DNA of 64,000 bases. Source: Aporhodopirellula rubra (GTDB taxonomy: Bacteria; Planctomycetota; Planctomycetia; Pirellulales; Pirellulaceae). The stretch is from contig NZ_JACHXU010000025.1 of assembly GCF_014192335.1 (NCBI RefSeq), positions 1 through 64,000 of the forward strand, read 5' to 3'. Of the stretch, positions 45,833 through 55,020 are shown in pieces. The notes beneath the pieces were generated by a model. It was given only the letters and a program-made list of their open reading frames with translations. It made no database searches and was not told the origin of the DNA. Position numbers and translations under genes: made by a program. Position 1 is the first letter of the stretch. Each line of letters begins with the position of its first letter.

Positions 45833-46354
45833 ATGAATAATCGTCTGTATTTGGTTCGGCCAACACAGCTGTGGGTTGGTGCTCTCGTGATTTCTTGTTG
45901 TTCGTTCTCCGCGACAGCGGGTGTGAACGCTCAAGGGCTTGATGATCTCTTCGCTCGTCCCGCGGATACGCAGTACGAGATGTCGGATGAGGAAAGCAGT
46001 AACGATTATGCGGCGCCTACGGGTTATCTTTCTCGTCCCTCGACCATCCCCGCATCAACGCGAACTGGTACAACGATGCGGCCTCGCAGCGGTGATCCGG
46101 TTGTGCCGAGTCCATCGGACCTGCGATTGGAGAACACCTCGGGTTCACACATGGAACCGTACAAGCCGACCGCGATGGAGCTTCGCCAAGCTCGGGCACT
46201 TGAAGAAACGCGTGCACGGATCGCTCGCCTCGAAGCGGCACGTTGGGGACTGCGTCCGACATTGCGACCAACGTGGGCAGCGGACCCGATGACCTCGAGT
46301 CGGTACCCAACGGGACCGCGGTACGTTGTTCCGTTCTATGTCTTGGTTCCCTGA
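45833..46354 (+). CDS. Exported hypothetical protein
   Basis: A 173-residue protein with a signal peptide (LWVGALVISCCSFSATAG, cleavage near VNAQ). The central part is disordered and Ser/Thr/Pro-rich. A helical segment (RQARALEETRARIARLEAAR) precedes a Pro/Arg/Tyr tail ending in FYVLVP. No domain is recognised. ATG 45833 or GTG 45830 can start it. It stands alone, convergent with the prepilin peptidase gene. Confidence 0.75.
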   Translation: MNNRLYLVRPTQLWVGALVISCCSFSATAGVNAQGLDDLFARPADTQYEMSDEESSNDYAAPTGYLSRPSTIPASTRTGTTMRPRSGDPVVPSPSDLRLENTSGSHMEPYKPTAMELRQARALEETRARIARLEAARWGLRPTLRPTWAADPMTSSRYPTGPRYVVPFYVLVP

Positions 46355-46471
46355 ATCATTTTGTCTCTTGATTCCGCCTTCAACGGTTTGGAATGGCTTC
46401 GCCTTTGCGTTGCACGTTGGCGTGAGTTCATGTTGAAGGCGATGTCGGGGTTCGTTTACTTCGGACACCCG

Positions 46472-47776
46472 TTAGGCGTAGAGTCGCTGTTTGATCCATC
46501 GCGAAATCATCAGCATTCCGCCGAGTAGCCCTAGCAAGACGAGTCCAAGCCACAGCAACAGATCGCCCATCAACGCGATCGTTGTTCTCAAACGGGCATT
46601 GTAGACTTCGTCCCAAAAGATCAGCGTGAGGACCGTGCCTGCACACAAATAGGGCCCGAACGGCGTCGCACGGTCACGCGTCGTTAAGAATTGCACGATG
46701 ACGATCGCAATCGCCGCCAACGGTGCTAAGAAAAACGCAGCGATCGAAGCTTGCCAGCCGACGTAGCCGCCGATCATTGCCATCAGCGTCACGTCGCCAA
46801 ATCCCATTGCTTCCATCTGCATCGCCCAACTGCCGACCAATCGGATCGACCAGACGATGCCGCCGCCGACCGCCAGTCCGAGTAGCGAACTGGCCAATCC
46901 CAGCCAGTGGACGCCACTGATTTGATAAACGATCGATATCGATACCATTCCGATGATCCAGATCCCGGCCAGTATCTTCCAGCTCGGGTGGCGTATTAGT
47001 CTCGCGAGGAAATACTCAACTGCTTTGGCAACGCCGTGGCGCATGATCACGCGTCGATCCGCGAGTGCGAAACACCACACCGTCCATATGCAGAGACATG
47101 TCAGCAGTCCACCGCCGGACATCCAACTCGGGTTCAAACCGATAGGGTGTTGCAACGTCACGGGGGCGATGCCTCCCGCCAATTGTCCGGGCATGAAAAC
47201 GAATGGCGTGATCGATGCCAGAACTAACGCCAAAATCGTGCCCGGAATCGTGATCGCGTCGGGGATCGTGCGCTCGTCGAAATCAATGAAGGTTGCGGCA
47301 ACCATCATGGCCAACAAAATCGCATGAACAAAAAACAATAGCGTCATCCATGGGGCGAACGACGTAATCACGGGGGCCGGCATTCCAGTTGGCAGCAATT
47401 GGCCTGCTAACCAGAAATGATGCATGACCGGCAGCGCGATCGCGAGCCCGAGTTCAATCAACATCGGCCGCACCCAGAACCCGGGTCCATGGAGCGTCGA
47501 TTCCCGTCGCATGCGTAGCCATCCCAACAGGGGAACGCGATCGAGGAACGATCGCGGTGGCAGCGTCTCGGCGAGGACGCGGTGTTCGTCGTCCCTTTTC
47601 CAGTCTCCGAGCCGAACCCAAGGCGAGATCGGACGCGGATACCAGCACCACGTGGTGATCACATGATTCGCGACCGCACCCAATAAAACGCCCAGGATTG
47701 CCAGCACAACGAGCATCAACGGTTGAGGAAGGCTCAGCCAAGCGGCGATGAGAGCGTCGAAGGGGCCAAGATTCAT
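46472..47776 (-). CDS. Prepilin peptidase, A24 family, Cys-less and enlarged
   Basis: A 434-residue membrane aspartyl protease with both catalytic Asp motifs: ATFIDFDERTIPD and EAMGFGDVTLMAMIGGYVG. It cleaves (and in classic members N-methylates) type IV pilin-like signal peptides. The N-terminal cytoplasmic loop (RSFLDRVPLLGWLRMRRES) keeps the PLLGWL outline but lacks all the zinc-binding Cys pairs of PilD. About 150 extra residues with membrane segments separate the two Asp motifs. It may process the pseudopilins used with the PilT pair at 31 kb. Confidence 0.88.
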   Translation of the reverse strand: MNLGPFDALIAAWLSLPQPLMLVVLAILGVLLGAVANHVITTWCWYPRPISPWVRLGDWKRDDEHRVLAETLPPRSFLDRVPLLGWLRMRRESTLHGPGFWVRPMLIELGLAIALPVMHHFWLAGQLLPTGMPAPVITSFAPWMTLLFFVHAILLAMMVAATFIDFDERTIPDAITIPGTILALVLASITPFVFMPGQLAGGIAPVTLQHPIGLNPSWMSGGGLLTCLCIWTVWCFALADRRVIMRHGVAKAVEYFLARLIRHPSWKILAGIWIIGMVSISIVYQISGVHWLGLASSLLGLAVGGGIVWSIRLVGSWAMQMEAMGFGDVTLMAMIGGYVGWQASIAAFFLAPLAAIAIVIVQFLTTRDRATPFGPYLCAGTVLTLIFWDEVYNARLRTTIALMGDLLLWLGLVLLGLLGGMLMISRWIKQRLYA

Positions 47777-48214
47777 AGATCAAATACGGTGTGCAAAAGA
47801 AATTTCGAGGGGCTGGCGGCGTCACCACCATTCTCTCGGCAGACTATCAATCTCGACACGATGCGGACCCTCGGTCGATGCGTCGCGGTGAGTTCGTCGG
47901 TAACGAAGGTTAACGTATTGAGCGGCTTCGAGAAATATCGCCGTGAATGAGCGGTATTCGATCTTCCGTGGTCGGCGGCAACCAATTGACGCAACCCCCA
48001 AAGTCCGCCCGCGTCTCTGGCTGTCGTAGCCTTCGTGTCCCCCGCCTCCGGCGACGTCGAAAGCTCAGACGTTGTGCCCTGCATCGATTTTCACCCTTCG
48101 TATCACGGCCTCACGCAACCAAATGAGTCTGTTTTCTGGTTACCACACCCGGTTCAAAACCGACTAAAATTCAAGGTCTGTTCCCCCTGCCCTCCCCTTC
48201 CCCCTTCCCCACCC
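47777..48214. other. Gene-free divergent region with pyrimidine tract before sulfatase
   Basis: The 438 bases separate divergent genes. The last ~34 bases before the sulfatase start (48181-48214) are almost only C and T, so the gene has no SD. Confidence 0.6.
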
Positions 48215-49681
48215 ATGAAACGAATCCTTCCTGTTCTCTGCCTCGCGATCGTCTCCACTCTGAGTCTCTCTGCCGCCGAGAAGAAGCCGAACATTCTGTT
48301 CATCCTCGTCGACGATCAATCTCCATTCGATTTGAAGGCTTACGATCCGAACTCGATTTGCGACACACCGACAATCGACCGTCTCGCCGCGGAAGGGGTC
48401 GTTTTCGATAGTGCCTATCAGATGGGATCTTTTTCTGGCGCCGTTTGCACGCCGTCGCGGCACATGATCATGACCGGGCGAACGGTCTGGCATTTGCCGA
48501 ACTGGAACAAAAGCCAAAACTGTCCCGAGGACATTCTCGACAACGTGATGGCGGAAGTCTTTAACCGAGCGGGTTACGACACGATGCGAACCTGTAAGAA
48601 AGGCAACAGTTACGCGAGCGCCAATTCAAAATTCACCGTCGTGCATGACGCGACCAAACGCGGCGGCACCGAAGAGTCTGGAAGTGCCTGGCACGGCAAG
48701 CAGGTTCTCGATTATCTCGCAAAACGCGAGTCCTCAAACGACAGTGACCCTTTTTTGATCTATTTCGGTTTCTCGCACCCGCATGACACTCGAGACGGCA
48801 CACCTGAGTTGCTCGCCAAGTACGGAGCCGTCAATCACAAAGACAAAAAATCCCTGCCGGCGCTCAATCCAAAACAACCTCCACTGCCGGTGAACTATCT
48901 CCCTGAGCACCCCTTCCATCACGGTCATCCCGGGTTGCGTGACGAGACTTCCGTTTCTGGGGTTTGGGAGCGACGAGACGAAGCGACCATCCGCAACGAA
49001 CTCGGCCGTGAATTCGCGTGCAACGAAAACATCGACCGACAAATTAACAAAGTGCTCGCCAAGCTCGAAGCGATGGGCGAACTCGAGAATACTTTTGTCA
49101 TCTACACGGCCGACCACGGTATGGCGATCGGACGCCACGGATTGCAAGGCAAACAAAATCTTTACCAGCACACGTGGCGTGTGCCCTACATCGTCAAAGG
49201 ACCCGGCATCAAACCCGGGCGTGTCCAGGGAAACAATTATCTGCTCGACACACTGCCGACGATCTGTGATCTCGCGGGCGTTGAAATTCCTGATTCGGTC
49301 GAAGGTATCAGTCTCAAACCGGTCATCTATGGCCAAAAACAAACGGTGCGTGACACCTTGTATGGAACCTATTCCGGTGGCACCAAGCCCGGTATCCGTG
49401 CGGTCAAAAAGGGCGATTGGAAGCTGATCAAGTGGGATGTGTTGGACGGGAAAGTCCGCGAAACGCAGCTCTTTAATCTCGCCGAAAATCCGAACGAGTT
49501 CCTCACAGAGGATCTTGCCGAAGATCCCGCGTACGCCGACAAACTCGCCGAGATGGAAGTTCTTCTGCTCGACGAAATGCGTCGTGTCGATGACCCGTAC
49601 CGTCTCTGGAATCAACCCCAAGACGAAGCTCAGCCGATTGCGGTGAAAACGCCACGCAAGAAGAAGACAGTCGCCAACTGA
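48215..49681 (+). CDS. Secreted formylglycine-dependent sulfatase
   Basis: A 488-residue protein with a signal peptide (KRILPVLCLAIVSTLSLSA). It has the sulfatase metal motif NILFILVDDQSP, the active-site signature VCTPSRHMIMTGR (Cys to become formylglycine), and TADHGMAIGRHGLQGKQN. It hydrolyses sulfate esters, probably of algal polysaccharides in the periplasm or outside; it may be a choline-sulfatase/iduronate-sulfatase-like type. The start ATG 48215 gives the signal peptide; the open frame to 48035 is upstream non-coding. A second sulfatase follows 128 bases later. Confidence 0.94.
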   Translation: MKRILPVLCLAIVSTLSLSAAEKKPNILFILVDDQSPFDLKAYDPNSICDTPTIDRLAAEGVVFDSAYQMGSFSGAVCTPSRHMIMTGRTVWHLPNWNKSQNCPEDILDNVMAEVFNRAGYDTMRTCKKGNSYASANSKFTVVHDATKRGGTEESGSAWHGKQVLDYLAKRESSNDSDPFLIYFGFSHPHDTRDGTPELLAKYGAVNHKDKKSLPALNPKQPPLPVNYLPEHPFHHGHPGLRDETSVSGVWERRDEATIRNELGREFACNENIDRQINKVLAKLEAMGELENTFVIYTADHGMAIGRHGLQGKQNLYQHTWRVPYIVKGPGIKPGRVQGNNYLLDTLPTICDLAGVEIPDSVEGISLKPVIYGQKQTVRDTLYGTYSGGTKPGIRAVKKGDWKLIKWDVLDGKVRETQLFNLAENPNEFLTEDLAEDPAYADKLAEMEVLLLDEMRRVDDPYRLWNQPQDEAQPIAVKTPRKKKTVAN

Positions 49682-49809
49682 TCCGCGACGCATCGGTTTT
49701 TAATATGCGAGTGCGCAGTCGACGGGATCACAGTCGGCTGTGCATTCGCGGACGCGAACTCACGCGAAACACCAACCCAACCTTTCTCCCCGCACGATCG
49801 TTGCCCGTT

Positions 49810-51291
49810 ATGAAATCACTTCTTTTGCTCTGTGTCCTCGCGATGAGTCCGCTCTCGGTCGCGGCCGAACCACCCAACATCGTTTACATCATTTGCGATG
49901 ATCTCGGATATGGGGACGTTCACTGTCTCGCTCCGGAAACATGCAAAATCCCCACGCCTCATGCCGACCGTTTGGCCGCGCAAGGCATGATTTTTACCGA
50001 CGCACATGGTGGTTCATCGGTGTGCACTCCGACACGGTATGGCATCATGACGGGGCGTTACAGTTGGCGTACACCGTTGCAAAAAGGCGTTGTTACCGGG
50101 TTTGCACCGAACCTGATCGCGGAAGATCGACCGACCGTGGCGAGTGTTCTGAAGACGCAAGGCTACACGACTGGAATCGTCGGTAAGTGGCATCTGAACT
50201 TTCAGTACGCTGATCCCCAGTCCGGCGAAATCTACTCACGCAAAAAGTATAAAAAGCCACCGGTTGGTGCGATGATTCCAGACGGTCCGCTGCAACGTGG
50301 GTTTGATTACTTCCATGGATTTCATCACGCACGCGACATGGAAGCCGTGATCGAGAACGACCGCGTCATCGAGCATGACGCGGTCGTCAACATGTTGCCT
50401 CGCTTGACCGAGAAAGCCGCCGCGTGGATCGATTCGCAAGCTCAGAAAGATCAGCCGTTCTTTCTCTATGTGCCGCTCGGTTCACCCCACACTCCGATCG
50501 TGCCGACCGATCAATGGAAGGGCAAAAGCGGGTTAGGTGATTACGGTGACTTCGTCATGCAAACCGACCACGCCGTCGGTGAGATTACTGCGGCCCTTGA
50601 GCGAAATGGTATGGCCGACAACACGCTCGTGATCTTTACCAGTGACAACGGTTGTTCGAAAGCCGCCGGCATTCCCAAACTTGCTGGGCAAGGACATATC
50701 GTGTCGGCGCATCTTCGCGGTTCGAAGGCTGATCTGTGGGACGGAGGCCACCGGATCCCGTTCATCGTCCGCTGGCCAGGTAAAGTCGCGGCGGGGTCGC
50801 AGAACAACAGCCTCATCTGTTTGACGGATCTACTCGCGACGACGTGCGAAATCCTTCGCATCGATATGCCGTCGGGCAGTGGCGAGGACAGTGTCAGTTT
50901 CCTGCCGGCGTTGTCCGGTGATCCGATTCTGTCGACCCGAAATGGAGTCATTCATCATTCTTTCAGTGGGCATTTCGCATATCGTCAAGGCAAATGGAAG
51001 CTGCTGCTCGCCAGAGCGTCCGGTGGATGGAGTGCGCCAAACGAAGCCAATGCGCCCGCCGGTTCACCGATCGCGCAGCTCTATGACATGGATGCCGATA
51101 TCGGTGAGCAACACAATCTTTACACCGAGAAACCCGAGGTCGCTGCTCAACTATTGAAACTTCTCGAGCAAGACGTTAATCGAGGTCGAAGTACCCAAGG
51201 TGAACCGTCCCAGAACGATACGTCTGACATCGTGTTGTGGAAAAGCGAAAACAAAAAGCAAAACGCAGCCAAGCGAAAGAAAAAAGACTAA
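49810..51291 (+). CDS. Secreted arylsulfatase-type sulfatase
   Basis: A 493-residue protein with a signal peptide (KSLLLLCVLAMSPLSVAA), NIVYIICDDLGYGDVHC, the active-site signature VCTPTRYGIMTGRY (Cys to formylglycine), GKWHLNF, and TSDNGCSKAAG. It belongs to the arylsulfatase A/GALNS-like group (S1). The C-terminus is Lys-rich. It is paired with the preceding sulfatase on the same strand; the modifying enzyme FGE is not in the window. Upstream in-frame codons to 49705 do not look coding. Confidence 0.94.
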   Translation: MKSLLLLCVLAMSPLSVAAEPPNIVYIICDDLGYGDVHCLAPETCKIPTPHADRLAAQGMIFTDAHGGSSVCTPTRYGIMTGRYSWRTPLQKGVVTGFAPNLIAEDRPTVASVLKTQGYTTGIVGKWHLNFQYADPQSGEIYSRKKYKKPPVGAMIPDGPLQRGFDYFHGFHHARDMEAVIENDRVIEHDAVVNMLPRLTEKAAAWIDSQAQKDQPFFLYVPLGSPHTPIVPTDQWKGKSGLGDYGDFVMQTDHAVGEITAALERNGMADNTLVIFTSDNGCSKAAGIPKLAGQGHIVSAHLRGSKADLWDGGHRIPFIVRWPGKVAAGSQNNSLICLTDLLATTCEILRIDMPSGSGEDSVSFLPALSGDPILSTRNGVIHHSFSGHFAYRQGKWKLLLARASGGWSAPNEANAPAGSPIAQLYDMDADIGEQHNLYTEKPEVAAQLLKLLEQDVNRGRSTQGEPSQNDTSDIVLWKSENKKQNAAKRKKKD

Positions 51292-51517
51292 CGCTTGCGA
51301 GGGATCGGTCGCATGTTCCCTGCCATACGTACCCGATACGTCCAAATCCGAATCACGCATCAGGTGATCATGATGTGGACGAGTCTCTCCACGATTCAGC
51401 TGCTTGATCACTCCCTGCCGTCTCTCCCGCAGCGACGGCAAGACGTGCCCTTCACTGTAGCGGGATTTGTTCGAATTCAGTTTCGCGAAGCCTGGCGAAA
51501 CCTGTTTGGAAATTGCT

Positions 51518-51715
51518 TCAACCCCGTCCGCCTTCGCAGCAGGTTTCGCAAATTCGGTGGCACGCCGTGCATTGCAGTTTGCCACGGATGTCGATCAGAT
51601 GGCCGCCGCATACCGGGCAGGCGGGTGCCGATGTGCATGCACGCGGAGAGGTGCTGGGTTGACGCTCGAGCTCGGTGAGCGGCTTCTTTGGCGGTGGTGC
51701 GTGATCGTTTGACAT
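51518..51715 (-). CDS. Small zinc-ribbon protein
   Basis: A 65-residue protein. The N-terminal half is Pro-rich and polar. The second half holds CPVCGGHLIDIRGKLQC, then CHRIC and CC, consistent with a zinc ribbon of a type found in small planctomycete proteins. AGAGGT lies right before ATG 51715. No partner is identified. The Cys spacing is the best argument that it is real. Confidence 0.55.
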   Translation of the reverse strand: MSNDHAPPPKKPLTELERQPSTSPRACTSAPACPVCGGHLIDIRGKLQCTACHRICETCCEGGRG

Positions 51716-52041
51716 GACCTCTGTTTACTGAATTCTCGCTACGCTCACAATCGGGGCGTGCCTAAGCAGATACTTTTGTTTTTGAGAATTCGCTGGACCC
51801 AAGAATTCCTTCAACGTTTTTTCTTTGCGTAAACGTGGCACTTTGGACGTCTGCACGTTGGCTCTCGTGTGCCGGACGGGGGAAATGTTTGAGGTGAAAT
51901 TTGATTTGCCGCGTGACGTTCATCGGGGGGATTCGTACTTGAGTAGTAAGCCGACTTCGCAGGCATCGTGACCCATCCTCATCACGATTTGCGAATTTGG
52001 TTTCTCTTCTCTGTCCCCACGCACAAAGCATAGGTGATGCC
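51716..52041. other. Gene-free stretch before the peroxidase gene
   Basis: About 325 bases, presumably with promoters for the small zinc protein and the peroxidase. Nothing distinctive is seen. Confidence 0.4.
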
Positions 52042-54342
52042 ATGTCAGCCGTTTGGAATCGCTGGATCGGTCGCTCTCGTTCGAATTCTTCCACCAGCCG
52101 CAAACGTAAAACACAGAACCGGAGGTTGCGACCAGAATCTCTCGAAGCACGCCAATTGCTCGCGGCAAATATCTTTCACAACGAAGCGATGCCCGAGGAT
52201 GTCAATGAAGACGGGATCGTTTCCGCGGTCGATGCGCTGACCATTATCAATCAAATCAACACGCAGACAGCGGAGGGGCAATCGATCGACGGCGGAGGTT
52301 TGCAGGCTCGCGGGCGTGGGCGGATGACGGACGTTAACAACGATGGTCGTGACTCAGCTCTCGATGCCCTGATGGTGATCAACCGGCTCAACCGCGAGCA
52401 AGGCCGTTTCGATCCCCCGTCACAGCAACCTGGGTCGGGGCAACTTCCAGGAGATGGGCGAAACCAGGGAGACGACCGACCCGGTGAAGACACACCTGCG
52501 GATGAAACGGAGGTGCGTTCGATCGATGGCACCGGCAACAACCTCGAGAACACAGAACTCGGTGCCGCCAACACGGCTTTGTTGCGGGTTGCCGACAACG
52601 ACTACGCAGATGGAATATCGGAACCTGGTGGCGAGGATCGGCCGAGCGCACGTGAAATCAGCAACACGCTATCGGCCGCCGATCCCGAGGGGACCAGCAG
52701 CGAGCGTGACTTGAGTTCGTTCGTCTTCATGTGGGGGCAATTTCTCGATCACGACATCGATTTGTCTCTCGAACCCGAAGACGATGCCGACGCGGAGTCC
52801 TTTGACATTGAGGTTCCCACCGGCGATCCCTTGTTTGATCCCTTTGTAACGGGTGAAGTAACGATTCACCTGACGCGTTCTGAAATCGCCGAAGGCACTG
52901 GCACTTCCGTCGAGAATCCCGCTGAACAGGTCAATGCGATTACCGCTTGGATCGACGGTTCGCAGGTCTATGGCAGTTCCGAAGACGTGGCGAATTCGCT
53001 GCGTGAGTTCGAAGGCGGGCGTATGCTGATCACCGAAGACGGGCTGGTGCCCACGGACGAGAACGGCAGTTTGCTCGCCGGCGATATTCGCGCCGCGGAA
53101 AACATCGGTCTGACATCAATGCACGCACTTTTTCTGCGTGAACATAACCGCCTCGCGGACGAAATCGCTGCTGATAATCCGGATCTGACCGATGAAGAGA
53201 TCTATCAGCAAGCACGTGAGATTGTGATCGCCGAGTTGCAGTCAATTACCTACAACGAGTTCCTGCCGGCGCTATTGGGTGAGGACGCATTAGACAGCTA
53301 CAGCGGTTATGACTCGAGCGTGGATCCTTCGATCGCGAACGAATTCTCGACCGCCGCGTTCCGGTTCGGGCACACGACGTTGAATGACACCCTTGGTTTT
53401 TATGGCAACGACGGATTGGATGTTCAAGACGCCGTTTCATTGGCGCAAGCGTTCTTCAACTCGTCCATGCTAGAGGAGACCGGGATCGATTCGATCTTGA
53501 AGGCAGGGGCGTCAACCTTGTCTCAGGAAACGGATTTGGAAGTCGTTGATAGTTTGCGGAACTTCCTGTTCGGTGCCCCTGGTTCGGGCGGACTCGATCT
53601 CGTTTCGCTGAATATTCAGCGTGGCCGCGATCATGGGCTCGCTGACTTCAATTCCGTGCGTGAGGCGTATGGTTTGGAAACATTTGATTCCTTCGCCGAA
53701 ATCACGAGCGACGTTGAGTTGCAGGAAAAACTCGAGACACTCTACGGTGATGTGAACAACATCGATCTTTGGGTGGGGTTGCTCGCTGAGGATCATGCCG
53801 CCGGCAGTTCATTGGGCGAAACGGCGACAACGATCATCGCTGATCAATTCGAACGATTGCGTGACGGTGATCGGTTCTATTATGAGAATACGTTCTCAGG
53901 CAGCGAACTCAGAGAGATCGAGAACACCACACTGGCGGATGTCATTGAACGCAATACGAACAACGAATCGTTGCAATCCAATGTGTTCTTCTTCACGCCT
54001 ACGATTGCGGGAACCGTGACGTCCGATCAAGTCGTGGCTCAGCAGGCCACCAATCAAAATCGCAACAACCGACGTAGTGGAAGTCCGAGCGACAACGAAA
54101 CGACCAATGTTGCGATGGAAGGAATGGAGATGGAACTGCTCGACAGTGACGGCAACGTGGTGGCTACCGCGGTGACGGATAGCGATGGTCGGTATGAATT
54201 TGATTCCTTCGATCGAACGGGCGTGTATTCGATTCGAATGGCGTCGTCCGATGTCGATGTCCTCGGTGAAGAAACGATTGAGGTGCTCGTCAGCAGCGGC
54301 GACGTTCATCTCGACACGATGGATTTCAAAGTGAGCGTTTAG
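52042..54342 (+). CDS. Exported animal-type heme peroxidase with N-terminal dockerin
   Basis: A 766-residue protein. The N-terminus is basic, then LRPESLEARQLLAA, the planctomycete export-type motif. Next come two dockerin calcium helices (DVNEDGIVSAVDALTIINQI; DVNNDGRDSALDALMVINRL). From residue ~170 there is a peroxinectin/myeloperoxidase-like domain: GNNLENTELG, distal His in WGQFLDHDIDL, SQVYGSS, FLREHNRLAD, proximal His in FRFGHTTLND, and RGRDHGLADFN. The last ~100 residues are an SdrD/CNA-B-like domain (DSDGNVVATAVTDSDGRYEF). It would oxidise halides or phenols outside the cell. ATG 52042 has AGGTGA 5 bases upstream. Confidence 0.93.
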   Translation: MSAVWNRWIGRSRSNSSTSRKRKTQNRRLRPESLEARQLLAANIFHNEAMPEDVNEDGIVSAVDALTIINQINTQTAEGQSIDGGGLQARGRGRMTDVNNDGRDSALDALMVINRLNREQGRFDPPSQQPGSGQLPGDGRNQGDDRPGEDTPADETEVRSIDGTGNNLENTELGAANTALLRVADNDYADGISEPGGEDRPSAREISNTLSAADPEGTSSERDLSSFVFMWGQFLDHDIDLSLEPEDDADAESFDIEVPTGDPLFDPFVTGEVTIHLTRSEIAEGTGTSVENPAEQVNAITAWIDGSQVYGSSEDVANSLREFEGGRMLITEDGLVPTDENGSLLAGDIRAAENIGLTSMHALFLREHNRLADEIAADNPDLTDEEIYQQAREIVIAELQSITYNEFLPALLGEDALDSYSGYDSSVDPSIANEFSTAAFRFGHTTLNDTLGFYGNDGLDVQDAVSLAQAFFNSSMLEETGIDSILKAGASTLSQETDLEVVDSLRNFLFGAPGSGGLDLVSLNIQRGRDHGLADFNSVREAYGLETFDSFAEITSDVELQEKLETLYGDVNNIDLWVGLLAEDHAAGSSLGETATTIIADQFERLRDGDRFYYENTFSGSELREIENTTLADVIERNTNNESLQSNVFFFTPTIAGTVTSDQVVAQQATNQNRNNRRSGSPSDNETTNVAMEGMEMELLDSDGNVVATAVTDSDGRYEFDSFDRTGVYSIRMASSDVDVLGEETIEVLVSSGDVHLDTMDFKVSV

Positions 54343-54356
54343 GCTGCAGGGCGTGG

Positions 54357-54376
54357 CGTCGTCATGGATGACGACG
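54357..54376 (+). terminator. Hairpin after the peroxidase gene, no U tract
   Basis: CGTCGTCAT-GG-ATGACGACG is a perfect 9-bp stem 14 bases past the stop codon. It lacks a following T run, so it may only protect the mRNA end. Confidence 0.35.
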
Positions 54377-54644
54377 GGTGCTTCTCAAGAATCTCGCGAG
54401 ATATGCCGGTGGTGCTGCCATCGGCATTCGTCGTTTTGAGGATGACGGCTTCTGCGCGAGGCAAACGTTCGGCGTGTTGGTGTGGCGCATCTGCACGCTG
54501 CAACGGTCCGTTGTTTCGATTCGTGTTCTCATGCGATTCGTGACGTTCTGCGTGTCGTGGGTGTGACGTTTGACGCGGGAAATCGTCCTCTCATCAGAGA
54601 TGCGTTCGCTTTTCCAACTCTTCTTACTTCTCTGGCGATTTGTG
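54377..54644. other. Gene-free stretch after the peroxidase
   Basis: This is the first part of the 678-base gap between the peroxidase and the LETRRVLAA protein. No credible coding sequence is seen in it. Confidence 0.4.
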
Positions 54645-54926
54645 ATGTCCCTGAAAACTCAACCGAATCACTCCGGCGTTCCCCCGCAACGTGGCCGGTG
54701 CGATGACGAATACGTTGTGGCATGTGACGATTGGTTCGCCTCTTTGGGGTCGGGGATCGATCCGGTGGATGTCGAGCCGTTAGACAGCGATGTTTTGTGG
54801 CCTGAGAATGCTCTCGCGAGGCTCGATCAGTCGTTGGCGCTGTTCTGCAATGACGACTCCTCCGTCGATTGCGAACGCGTGCCGGCTAGGAGTCAACATG
54901 AGCGATTGAAACCATTTGGTGTGTGA
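54645..54926 (+). CDS. Possible small acidic protein
   Basis: A 93-codon ORF from ATG 54645 (frame open from 54570). The sequence is acidic with a plausible globular core ([38 protein letters not shown]). There is no SD and no recognised domain. It lies upstream of the LETRRVLAA protein on the same strand. It may be spurious. Confidence 0.35.
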   Translation: MSLKTQPNHSGVPPQRGRCDDEYVVACDDWFASLGSGIDPVDVEPLDSDVLWPENALARLDQSLALFCNDDSSVDCERVPARSQHERLKPFGV

Positions 54927-55020
54927 CAAAGGGCGGCGTGGTTCGGACTCTAGAAAGAGATACCATCCACCACGCAATCCGTGGTCCACAACTCATTCCC
55001 CTCATCGAAGGACCTCAGCT

